From NCBI GenBank assembly GCA_020053155.1, contig JAGVNS010000044.1, forward strand, positions 1 to 6,502: 6,502 nt of DNA, given 5' to 3'. The stretch's first letter is position 1. Every line of letters starts with the position of its first letter. Below the pieces are notes generated by a model, which worked only from the letters and a program-made list of their open reading frames with translations, was not told where the DNA came from and made no database searches. A program made the translations under genes and the position numbers. The stretch is from Nitrososphaerota archaeon (lineage in GTDB: Archaea; Iainarchaeota; Iainarchaeia; Iainarchaeales; VGJJ01). Shown here piece by piece: positions 1-5,007 of the stretch.

Positions 1-387
1 ATGAACGATTCCCGTCGCCCCGCTTAACCATTGAAGGGCCGCCAGCCCAAGAATTATCAGGGAAATTCCTACGATGACCATCAGGAACGACAATTTAATC
101 GATTCACGGACCAAATCGACCGTCGAACGGGGGGAAGCGTCTCCCAAATCCTCTGCCACACGCGCGTGGAGAAAAATGAATGCGCTCCCCATCAAAACAA
201 CTCCTACAAGACCGGCAATCCCATCCAGGAGGGAAATGCCCGAGAGTAAAAATCCTCGCTCGGCATCCAGATAACCTTGAATAAAAAGAGCAATAATTCC
301 CAGTATCACGGAAACCAAAAAAGAGGTAATGTAGAGATTTGGACGCCGCAGCATGGAAAATGGCGCCGCTCCCAGTTGTGCCAACAT
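1..387 (-). CDS. Membrane protein of unknown function, 3' end cut by window edge
   Basis: An open frame of 129 codons runs from ATG at 387 down to base 1 without a stop, so the C-terminus lies outside the window. The protein begins MLAQLGAAPFSML. It has three strongly hydrophobic segments at about residues 18-40, 46-75 and 99-121. A short polar link with acidic and basic residues (about 76-98) joins the last two. These look like membrane helices, so an inner-membrane location is inferred. The start is supported by a strong Shine-Dalgarno (GGAGGTG, 394-400) six bases upstream. The gene is divergent from rpl44e and shares its upstream region. I do not recognise the family and see no catalytic motif. 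The plus-strand frames opposite it are rich in polar residues and look like shadows. Confidence 0.75.
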   Translation of the reverse strand, partial: MLAQLGAAPFSMLRRPNLYITSFLVSVILGIIALFIQGYLDAERGFLLSGISLLDGIAGLVGVVLMGSAFIFLHARVAEDLGDASPRSTVDLVRESIKLSFLMVIVGISLIILGLAALQWLSGATGIVH

Positions 388-393
388 TCCATC

Positions 394-400
394 CACCTCC
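394..400 (-). promoter_or_regulatory. Strong Shine-Dalgarno of the left-edge membrane protein gene
   Basis: On the minus strand GGAGGTG lies six bases before the ATG at 387. It matches the archaeal 16S 3' end complement (GGAGGTGAT) over seven bases. It fixes the start and shows that this gene is translated from a leadered mRNA, unlike several others in the window. Confidence 0.7.
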
Positions 401-407
401 AAAATAC

Positions 408-420
408 GGGGTGCAACCCC
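408..420 (-). other. Small GC hairpin in the predicted leader of the left-edge gene
   Basis: A five-base-pair inverted repeat (GGGGT / ACCCC, three-base loop) sits seven bases upstream of the Shine-Dalgarno, inside the 5' leader predicted from the TATA-like box at 445-451. It could affect ribosome access, but a five-pair stem can occur by chance. Confidence 0.25.
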
Positions 421-444
421 AACCTATACCCGACGGTTGCGCCG

Positions 445-451
445 TTTTTAA
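445..451 (-). promoter_or_regulatory. Candidate TATA box for the left-edge membrane gene
   Basis: The minus strand reads TTAAAAA here. With the usual archaeal TATA-to-start spacing of about 26 nt, transcription would begin near 422. That leaves a leader of about 35 nt containing the Shine-Dalgarno at 394-400. Prediction from spacing and composition only. Confidence 0.35.
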
Positions 452-511
452 GCCCGCCGTCAAAAGAGCCTTTTTAGCCGTAAAAAGCGCCCAAAACGCA
501 CGCGCGAGGGG

Positions 512-523
512 TTTATTTTTAAG
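512..523 (+). promoter_or_regulatory. Candidate TATA box for rpl44e
   Basis: The plus strand reads TTTATTTTTAAG in an otherwise GC-richer stretch. A start site about 26 nt downstream (near 543) would give a leader of roughly 19 nt before the ATG at 562. The leader contains GTGAT (552-556), which matches the last five bases of the archaeal Shine-Dalgarno GGAGGTGAT. Confidence 0.45.
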
Positions 524-561
524 CGTTTTCTCGGCGCTTTCATCATACCGTGTGATTTTGT

Positions 562-843
562 ATGAAAGTTCCTAAAGCCAAAAAGTTGTACTGTAAAAAA
601 TGCAATGCGCACACCAACCAAAAACTCAAGCTTTTCAAGCCCGGCCAGGCCCGCGCACTGGCCATCGGAACCAGGAGAAACGTCCGCAAGCACAAGAGAG
701 GGTATGGGGGAAAGGCCAAATTCGTCATCAAAGTAAAGAAACAGACCAAAAAGCCTACCTTCCTAGCCGAATGCGCCGTTTGTAAGTCCAAACGCTACTA
801 TGTCATCCCCAAACGAATGAAAAAAGTGGACATGGGTGCATAG
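562..843 (+). CDS. rpl44e: Large ribosomal subunit protein eL42 (L44e)
   Basis: This 93-residue protein is a component of the 50S subunit, near the tRNA exit site in known archaeal ribosomes. Two CxxC pairs, C11/C14 (YCKKC) and C71/C74 (ECAVC), form the zinc-ribbon ligands of the family. The centre is very basic and includes the family's RKHKRGYGGK stretch (residues 42-51). Length agrees with archaeal L44e (about 92-95 residues). The ATG start is supported by the near-N-terminal KVPK and by a partial Shine-Dalgarno GTGAT five bases upstream. In many archaea this gene is followed directly by rps27e and the eIF2-alpha gene. Here it stands alone: the next gene is on the opposite strand and unrelated. 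Identification is by motif and overall similarity recalled from the family. Confidence 0.96.
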   Translation: MKVPKAKKLYCKKCNAHTNQKLKLFKPGQARALAIGTRRNVRKHKRGYGGKAKFVIKVKKQTKKPTFLAECAVCKSKRYYVIPKRMKKVDMGA

Positions 844-845
844 TC

Positions 846-883
846 TGGGGTCCTGAAAGAGCCCCACTTTTGATTAAATTTTG
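846..883 (+). terminator. Probable rpl44e terminator: weak hairpin plus T-rich tail
   Basis: Just after the rpl44e stop, TGGGG (846-850) can pair with CCCCA (862-866) across an 11-base loop. T-rich runs follow (868-871 and 879-883). Archaeal termination depends mainly on T-runs, so the T-rich part is the more telling element. Confidence 0.35.
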
Positions 884-900
884 TTAAAGTTTATTTTGAT

Positions 901-921
901 CAACCTTTGCCAAAAAGGTTG
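901..921. terminator. Eight-pair hairpin in the convergent gap, possible bidirectional terminator or small RNA element
   Basis: CAACCTTT (901-908) pairs perfectly with AAAGGTTG (914-921) across a five-base loop. On the minus strand the second half reads with five consecutive T's, so it could terminate the minus-strand operon ending at 1007. On the plus strand it follows an AT-rich TATA-like stretch (883-900), and a T5 run occurs later at 962-966. The gap 844-1006 (163 bases) contains no convincing coding sequence. Confidence 0.35.
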
Positions 922-1006
922 GTGCGACAGGGGTGCGTAGCCGTTGCCCTTACAGAGTTGCTTTTTCAAGACTCAAAGCCAACTATTCTGACAACACCAA
1001 CAAGCA

Positions 1007-1474
1007 TTATCCTTTTTTGGGGAGAATCTGGCGCAACTCTCGAGATTCTTTGAGATCGAACAATTCAATCAGGGCCGGGTCTTCCTTCCACGTGAGAAAA
1101 CGTATAACATAATGCCGTCCTCCACCTTGGAGAGGAAGCTGGCCGGAATCGTGAATGGCCTGCATGAGGCGGCCAACGTTTTCCACTAAAGCGGGCCAGT
1201 TTGGACCGATTAGAATAGGGGTCGTGTCTATTCTCTTTTGCATTGTCGAAGGGTCGTATTCCAAATGATAGCCCCCATAATCGGCATCAATATAGACATG
1301 TACTCCTGACCTGCTCATGCGTATTACTCCTTTTGAAAAGACACTAGAACGCAAGCGCGTGGGGTGGACAATGAATCTCGTACGCGATCCGATTGGCATG
1401 CCCCTCATTACTTTTCTTACTTGTCCCTCGATCGGATTTTCCAGGGATTCACGAGACATTTCAGTCCAATCCAA
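1007..1474 (-). CDS. Hypothetical protein, C-terminal part of an interrupted reading frame
   Basis: This 155-codon ORF begins at the first standard start codon (TTG, 1474) after an in-frame TAA at 1550-1552; an ATG follows at 1459. Neither has a Shine-Dalgarno or a TATA-like box at the right distance. The 25 codons between the TAA and this TTG read like normal protein (for example LKSERILIRTDEKGKRYSAL). Together with the upstream 81-codon ORF they give a 262-codon frame in one register. I therefore infer that this is the larger remnant of a single gene rather than an independent one. The visible sequence is a basic N-terminal part, a mid segment GVHVYIDADYGGYHLEYDP, and a helical C-terminus ending in a charged, lysine-rich tail. 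I recognise no family. It is the last gene of the vapBC operon and converges on rpl44e across a 163-base gap. Confidence 0.55.
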   Translation of the reverse strand: MDWTEMSRESLENPIEGQVRKVMRGMPIGSRTRFIVHPTRLRSSVFSKGVIRMSRSGVHVYIDADYGGYHLEYDPSTMQKRIDTTPILIGPNWPALVENVGRLMQAIHDSGQLPLQGGGRHYVIRFLTWKEDPALIELFDLKESRELRQILPKKG

Positions 1475-1552
1475 CGCCGAGTATCGCTTTCCTTTCTCAT
1501 CCGTTCGAATGAGAATGCGTTCCGATTTAAGGGCGTGCGATGGTTGGAATTA
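1475..1552 (-). other. In-frame TAA followed by 25 coding-like codons joining two ORFs
   Basis: The minus strand carries TAA at 1552-1550. It is followed in the same frame by 25 sense codons of normal composition that lead without a break into the ORF at 1474-1007. No ATG, GTG or TTG occurs in those 25 codons. This indicates a nonsense mutation, a sequencing or assembly error, or recoding. A chance open stretch is possible but less likely given its protein-like content. Confidence 0.5.
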
Positions 1553-1795
1553 TTCCGGAGAATCATACACCTTGAATGGGGACACGTATGCAATGCCTTT
1601 CAATTTTTTCGCGATGATTCTCAATTTCTTGAGTCCAAATAGCTTGTTGTAATCCGCTTGATTAAAAATTGGGTGAGCTCTGACAGATGGGCGAAACGGA
1701 CTTTTTCTCCCGACTCTCCCTACACCACTCCCTTGTTGGTATGGTCGTTGCGCGTGTCGTTTTCGGCTCCGAGGCATTGGTGTAGGGGAGGGCAT
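1550..1795 (-). CDS. Hypothetical basic protein, N-terminal part of an interrupted reading frame
   Basis: This is an 81-residue ORF starting MPSPTPMPRSRKR. The first half is rich in Pro, Arg, Ser and Gly and is probably disordered. The second half (from about HPIFNQADYNKLFGLKKL) looks folded and lysine-rich and ends DSPE before a TAA. An upstream ATG at 1864 would extend it, but those residues come from the out-of-frame end of vapC, so ATG 1795 is preferred; ATG 1777 is also possible. No clear Shine-Dalgarno precedes either. It begins 22 bases after the vapC stop on the same strand, so it is probably co-transcribed with the toxin-antitoxin pair. The downstream ORF continues in the same frame, which suggests one 262-codon gene broken at codon 82. 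Family not recognised. Confidence 0.55.
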   Translation of the reverse strand: MPSPTPMPRSRKRHAQRPYQQGSGVGRVGRKSPFRPSVRAHPIFNQADYNKLFGLKKLRIIAKKLKGIAYVSPFKVYDSPE

Positions 1796-1817
1796 GATCG
1801 TATTCTCGCTTCCGGTT

Positions 1818-2183
1818 CTATTTAACCCATTCGACGTTTTCCATTCCTTTGAACGCGCCATCACCCGTTAGGAATTTGGCTTTTTTGTTTTTGGCTATCA
1901 TGTACCCTAGTGCATCCACATATGAGATGTTTTTCCCACGTTGAGCGAACCGAAAGGAGCAGGCTTCCTTGACATCCTGTTCGCTGAAATCAACCATCAG
2001 GTGTTTGGTTGAGCTGAAATATTCCTCCGCTCGCTCTACTCCATATTCGAGGAGCGCGGCGTAATACATTTCCATCAAATTCAAGAGCGTCGTCATGATC
2101 TCGTTTTCATCAATTAGTTGGACATATCGGGGATGGTCCTTGAAGTATTCAACGAGTGCATAGGAATCGGCAAAAAATTTCAT
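1818..2183 (-). CDS. vapC: VapC-like PIN-domain ribonuclease toxin
   Basis: This 121-residue protein is a single PIN domain, the size of typical VapC toxins. These are Mg2+-dependent ribonucleases that cut specific RNAs, often tRNA or rRNA, when free of antitoxin. The four acidic active-site positions are visible: D6 (FFADSYAL), E38 (LNLMEMYYA), D90 (SYVDALGYMIA) and D108 (FLTGDGAF), so the enzyme appears intact. The end, FKGMENVEWVK, matches the usual last strand of the fold. The start lies 11 bases after the vapB stop, with a weak GGTTGG-type ribosome site overlapping that stop. This is the normal antitoxin-first order of a vapBC operon. An unknown interrupted ORF follows 22 bases downstream. 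The actual RNA target cannot be read from sequence. Confidence 0.9.
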   Translation of the reverse strand: MKFFADSYALVEYFKDHPRYVQLIDENEIMTTLLNLMEMYYAALLEYGVERAEEYFSSTKHLMVDFSEQDVKEACSFRFAQRGKNISYVDALGYMIAKNKKAKFLTGDGAFKGMENVEWVK

Positions 2184-2194
2184 AGAAGTCCAAC

Positions 2195-2413
2195 CTAATC
2201 CCAGCCCTTCTTGAGTTCATCTTTTAATTCTTGCGTGGATTTTTTGGACTTCCACGTTCCGACCAGTTTTTTCATTAAAGGAACCCTTTTCACCCAAATA
2301 ATCACCCGGTCGTTCGGCCGGATCTTCTCGCGGATTACGATATCCACAGGGAGTGTTACCCCAATTGAATGCCCCCATTTCCGGGCCACTACGACTTCCG
2401 AATCCAAGTTCAT
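2195..2413 (-). CDS. vapB: VapB-like AbrB/SpoVT-fold antitoxin
   Basis: This 72-residue protein has the short swapped-hairpin (AbrB/SpoVT/MazE-type) DNA-binding domain at about residues 5-40. The pattern is ARKWGHSIGVTLPVDIV followed by the polar turn PNDRVII. The C-terminal charged, lysine-rich tail (about 50-72) is the kind of segment that wraps the PIN toxin. Proteins of this kind neutralise VapC and bind their own promoter, so autorepression is likely by family analogy. It precedes vapC by 11 bases. No Shine-Dalgarno precedes the ATG at 2413, and a TATA-like box about 26 nt upstream points to a leaderless mRNA. Function is inferred from fold pattern, size and the neighbouring vapC. Confidence 0.82.
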   Translation of the reverse strand: MNLDSEVVVARKWGHSIGVTLPVDIVIREKIRPNDRVIIWVKRVPLMKKLVGTWKSKKSTQELKDELKKGWD

Positions 2414-2435
2414 GTTATACTAATGGTCTAACTAC

Positions 2436-2443
2436 TTTTTATT
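2436..2443 (-). promoter_or_regulatory. Candidate leaderless promoter (TATA box) of vapBC
   Basis: The minus strand reads AATAAAAA centred about 26 nt before the vapB ATG. That spacing puts the transcription start at or next to the start codon. It fits the absence of a Shine-Dalgarno. The element lies in one copy of an 11-bp direct repeat shared with the divergent promoter. Confidence 0.45.
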
Positions 2444-2472
2444 CCTATTGAAATTTTTTGAAACGGGGTTCC

Positions 2473-2480
2473 TTTTTATT
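2473..2480 (+). promoter_or_regulatory. Candidate leaderless promoter (TATA box) of the winged-helix-like gene
   Basis: TTTTTATT is centred about 27 nt before the ATG at 2504, and no Shine-Dalgarno is present. A leaderless transcript starting at the ATG is inferred. The element lies in the second copy of the direct repeat. Confidence 0.45.
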
Positions 2481-2503
2481 CCCCATTTGCGTTCCATTAA
2501 CGC

Positions 2504-3469
2504 ATGACTTCTAAGACCAGTATTTTGTTAATTATTCAGCAGAGTCCGGGAATAGATTATCAAGCATTGCTCGCTAAAGTGGCACCCAATTATGCCAATT
2601 TGAATTCAGCGCGTGCGGCCCTTTCGCGCGTGTTGAAAGACGCCGTTTCATTCGGGATGGTCAACCGCCAGGACCACCAATTGTTTTTGACCGACAAGGG
2701 AATGGCCGGCCTCAAAGTAAAAATGCATGACAAACTTATTTTGAAATTGAATCAATTGATGAAAATTCGTTCGGTCTCTGCCAATCCAGATCCTCTGGTA
2801 CAGCATTTGTCCGTATTGTTGGAGCGGGGGAAGATGGACCCGCGCTTGTTGGATAACGCCCGCGCCAGCGTTAATTTTTCGGTGACGGATTTGGATAAAG
2901 TGCATGTGGGATTAATGGAAAACATCCGCCATCTTTCATATGTGGAAAAAACCCTCGAAACGCAAATTCGTGCGCTGCGCGAAATGAACTTCCCTTCCGC
3001 ACATGTTCAAACCATTCCCGATGCCACGCGTACGCTCTCCACGCTCGTCTCCCTTTCTGGAGCGGAAGAGGTGCAGTTAGAACATCCCAATTTGGATTTG
3101 TCCCAAAACCTTTCTCATTCACTCATTGCGGGGCTATCAACCAGTCCAAAAGGGTCGCGTGTGGGAATACCCGTACACCAATTATCCGAAATCTTGTCCC
3201 GTCTCCCCAATCAAGAAGCCACCTTCACCCACATGCGTGCGTACATGGGCATGCTCACCCTTGAATTGGGAAGAGAAAACGTCGTGGTGCGCGGCCCCAG
3301 TCAATTGGTAGAAAAACTCCGCAAGGAAAGCGATATAACCATGGTTGAGGGTGCACAAAACCCGTTGCTGCCTGCGCATCCACTGCCCCCATTACCTATT
3401 CCATTGCAAAACCCGGATGAAGAAAAAGAACCTTCGATGCCACGAAACCCGAGCGATTCAAACGAATAA
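2504..3469 (+). CDS. Hypothetical protein with winged-helix-like N-terminus and proline-rich tail
   Basis: This is a 321-residue soluble protein. Residues about 4-70 look like a winged helix: short helices, then SARAALSRVLKDAVSFGMV as a recognition-type helix region, then a turn and strand (DHQLFLTDKGMAGL). LTDKG is common in wing segments of MarR/PadR-like domains. A mostly helical middle follows. A second small domain covers roughly 215-283, including AYMGMLTLELGRENVVVRGP. The last 36 residues (286-321) are Pro-rich, then acidic, and probably disordered. No cysteine clusters or membrane segments are seen. The ATG start fits a leaderless promoter at 2473-2480. It is divergent from vapBC and its stop codon abuts the stop of the next gene. 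DNA binding is inferred from the predicted fold only; family not recognised. Confidence 0.8.
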   Translation: MTSKTSILLIIQQSPGIDYQALLAKVAPNYANLNSARAALSRVLKDAVSFGMVNRQDHQLFLTDKGMAGLKVKMHDKLILKLNQLMKIRSVSANPDPLVQHLSVLLERGKMDPRLLDNARASVNFSVTDLDKVHVGLMENIRHLSYVEKTLETQIRALREMNFPSAHVQTIPDATRTLSTLVSLSGAEEVQLEHPNLDLSQNLSHSLIAGLSTSPKGSRVGIPVHQLSEILSRLPNQEATFTHMRAYMGMLTLELGRENVVVRGPSQLVEKLRKESDITMVEGAQNPLLPAHPLPPLPIPLQNPDEEKEPSMPRNPSDSNE

Positions 3470-4804
3470 TTACGCGGATTTGGATGGAAACAACAGCGCT
3501 AGCTCTCGAGCGGCACGTGCAAAATGATTGTGTCGACACAGTCGTGCGGCTTCGCTTACCCCCACACTCATTTTTTTCAGTGCGAATTCTTTACCGACTT
3601 CTTCCGCTAACGCCCGCATCCAGGGGGAAATAAGTGCCACTCTGTTTGGATCCTCCGACCAAAATTTCAAATTGTTGGCGGCCCACTCCACTTGATTCAC
3701 AAACAATTGTCGGCGGGGAGTATCTTCCCAATTTCTTGCTTCACGTAAAACCTCAGTTTTTAGTGCGTAACTTCGCGCGTAGCGCACATGCCCCCACTGC
3801 CGTATCCGTACAATCAAGTGAGAAGCAGGAGCGGTGTCTGCACTCCATCTTTTTTTTCGCTCGGCGTTGGTAATGGTAGCAAACTCCTTTGCTAGCGCAT
3901 GAAGCATGTGCCCCAATTCACCAATTTCGAGTTGATCAATGCCTCTTCGCCGATTGTATCCCGCCAATTTCAAAAAACCACGCGATTGGACGGTAAATGC
4001 TGCAACCCTTCGTTCCAATCGTCGCGTATCGGGGCTGAATTGGGACAAGGAGTCGCGATCCTGATCCAATTCTCGCACCCATTTTCTAAAATCAGCACGA
4101 TTTTCGCGATTGGATTGTTTAATGGCATCACATCTACGCTCCACGCGGGGAATGATAGCGTGTAATTCATTTAATCGATCGGCTAAATGATTATGGGCGG
4201 CCAATAACTTTAGCACGGCAGGCCCTGTTCTCCCTTCTCCCAAAAAATCAACCGCGTCTACAATTCCCTGGCGTGCTTCCCCAGTAACTCCCCGTGTCCC
4301 TCTCAGAGCTTGCGCAATAATGGATAAGTCTTGTTGAACACGCCGGCGAGTCGCCGGATCCGACACATCACTTTCAATGATGTATTGAGTGACACCTGCC
4401 AGGAGAGGTGCCACTTGTAACACTCGCTCACGGGATCTCGTTGAACCTACTACTACGTGATCAAAAACTCGCTCGGTAGCATCTCTTCCCTGTGTTTTTC
4501 GCACTGGGGTTGTTTTTCTTCCTCGCGCTTCGGCCTGTTGCCGCACTGAAATGGGAGCAGGCCAGATGACGGATCCATTGTCGAGGATTCGCACGCCCAA
4601 TTGTTCCAGCGTGCGGCGTTGAATGGTTGAGAGGGGAACCACTTCTCCCCTGTACCGCGGCTGTACTCCTGCAGGAAGCAATCGGTGTTGCAAGCGCGGT
4701 GGTCCTTCCCCTCTAACAAATTGGTGACCGGGAGGGATGCCAACAGGTGTTCGTGGTTTCGGACCCAAACCTCTACCTCTTCCTCGTGGAGAACGTGGGG
4801 GCAT
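3470..4804 (-). CDS. Large basic hypothetical protein with Arg/Pro/Gly-rich N-terminus
   Basis: This is a 444-residue ORF starting MPPRSPRGRGRGLG. Residues 1-57 are rich in Arg, Pro and Gly and look disordered and cationic, a composition typical of nucleic-acid-binding tails. A second basic low-complexity stretch lies near 86-110 (EARGRKTTPVRKTQGR). The rest, about 115-444, is predicted mainly helical, rich in Arg, Glu and Ala, with several Trp residues in the last third. No membrane helix, zinc motif or enzymatic motif is visible. A GTG at 4840 would add 12 residues (MALKIRKNKKKT), but a TATA-like box overlaps that stretch and sits about 26 nt before ATG 4804, which favours the shorter, leaderless start. 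The stop TAA (3472-3470) directly abuts the stop of the convergent gene. Family not recognised. Confidence 0.75.
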   Translation of the reverse strand: MPPRSPRGRGRGLGPKPRTPVGIPPGHQFVRGEGPPRLQHRLLPAGVQPRYRGEVVPLSTIQRRTLEQLGVRILDNGSVIWPAPISVRQQAEARGRKTTPVRKTQGRDATERVFDHVVVGSTRSRERVLQVAPLLAGVTQYIIESDVSDPATRRRVQQDLSIIAQALRGTRGVTGEARQGIVDAVDFLGEGRTGPAVLKLLAAHNHLADRLNELHAIIPRVERRCDAIKQSNRENRADFRKWVRELDQDRDSLSQFSPDTRRLERRVAAFTVQSRGFLKLAGYNRRRGIDQLEIGELGHMLHALAKEFATITNAERKKRWSADTAPASHLIVRIRQWGHVRYARSYALKTEVLREARNWEDTPRRQLFVNQVEWAANNLKFWSEDPNRVALISPWMRALAEEVGKEFALKKMSVGVSEAARLCRHNHFARAARELALLFPSKSA

Positions 4805-4824
4805 GGTTTTCTTCTTGTTTTTTC

Positions 4825-4835
4825 TTATTTTTAAT
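4825..4835 (-). promoter_or_regulatory. Candidate leaderless promoter of the large basic protein gene
   Basis: The minus strand reads ATTAAAAATAA, centred about 26 nt upstream of ATG 4804. A second candidate, TTTTAAA near 4851-4858, would give a leader of about 25 nt instead. Either would place GTG 4840 upstream of or at the promoter, which argues against that start. Confidence 0.4.
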
Positions 4836-4851
4836 GCCACCTATGGCCCGG

Positions 4852-4858
4852 TTTAAAA
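4852..4858 (+). promoter_or_regulatory. Candidate TATA box for tRNA-Ser
   Basis: TTTAAAA lies about 40 bp before the mature tRNA 5' end. That is consistent with a start near 4881 and a short trimmed leader of about 13 nt. TTTAAA is self-complementary and could also serve the divergent gene. Confidence 0.4.
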
Positions 4859-4893
4859 GAGATTACGAACCCCTTTTGATTTAAGCACTTCCT

Positions 4894-4976
4894 GGAGAGA
4901 TGGCAGAGTGGTCAAATGCGCCGGTCTCGAAAACCGGATCCGCAAGGATGCGTGGGTTCGACTCCCACTCTCTCCG
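4894..4976 (+). tRNA. tRNA-Ser, anticodon CGA
   Basis: The complete class II tRNA is 83 bases and has no intron. The acceptor stem GGAGAGA (4894-4900) pairs with TCTCTCC (4969-4975), with discriminator G at 4976. The D arm spans about 4903-4919. The anticodon stem CCGGT / ACCGG encloses the loop CTCGAAA, giving CGA at 4928-4930, which reads the serine codon UCG. The long variable arm forms ATCC / GGAT with a GCAA tetraloop (4938-4949), the hallmark of tRNA-Ser. The T arm is GTGGG-TTCGACT-CCCAC (4952-4968). CCA is not encoded (TAG follows), so it must be added by CCA-adding enzyme. G73 is the usual serine-system discriminator. Confidence 0.97.
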
Positions 4977-4997
4977 TAGCCGCTTCCGATCGGCTAC
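4976..4997 (+). repeat. Inverted repeat 1 after tRNA-Ser (7-bp stem)
   Basis: GTAGCCG (4976-4982) pairs with CGGCTAC (4991-4997) across an eight-base loop. The first base is the tRNA discriminator, so the hairpin begins at the mature 3' end. It may influence tRNA 3' processing or termination. Confidence 0.6.
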
Positions 4998-5007
4998 ACC
5001 GGTGTAG
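4994..5007 (+). repeat. Inverted repeat 2: perfect 14-bp palindrome
   Basis: CTACACC followed by GGTGTAG is self-complementary with no loop. It shares its left end with the right arm of inverted repeat 1, so the two RNA hairpins would be mutually exclusive. Palindromes without loops are more typical of DNA-binding sites or cruciforms. Confidence 0.65.

Larger units (their letters stand above)
2435..2482 (+). repeat. Direct repeat CTTTTTATTCC, two copies in the divergent promoter region
   Basis: CTTTTTATTCC occurs at 2435-2445 and again at 2472-2482, 37 bp apart, in the 90-bp gap between vapB and the divergent gene. Each copy contains the predicted TATA-like box of one of the two genes. The copies could be a shared operator or coincidental AT-rich core promoter sequence. 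Confidence 0.5.

Noticed and set aside
104..463. Minus-strand frame of 119 codons near the left edge
   Set aside because: It is cysteine- and glycine-rich with no family features. It overlaps, in another frame, the membrane protein starting at 387, which has a strong Shine-Dalgarno and clear hydrophobic helices.
1550..1552. Pyrrolysine-type recoding of the internal stop
   Set aside because: Pyrrolysine is inserted at UAG; this stop is UAA. No pyl genes are in the window.
1796..1864. Longer start (ATG 1864) for the ORF after vapC
   Set aside because: The extra residues come from the end of vapC read out of frame. The frame becomes independent sequence only near ATG 1795.
2211..2423. Plus-strand ORF antisense to vapB
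   Set aside because: It lies fully opposite vapB, has no start signals, and its composition is that of a shadow frame.
4453..4743. Minus-strand 96-codon ORF inside the large basic protein gene
   Set aside because: It overlaps the 444-residue frame in another register, with no start signal and no recognisable features.
4805..4840. GTG start at 4840 adding 12 lysine-rich residues to the large basic protein
   Set aside because: A TATA-like box lies within this stretch about 26 nt before ATG 4804, and the GTG has no properly spaced ribosome site. The GTG cannot be excluded.
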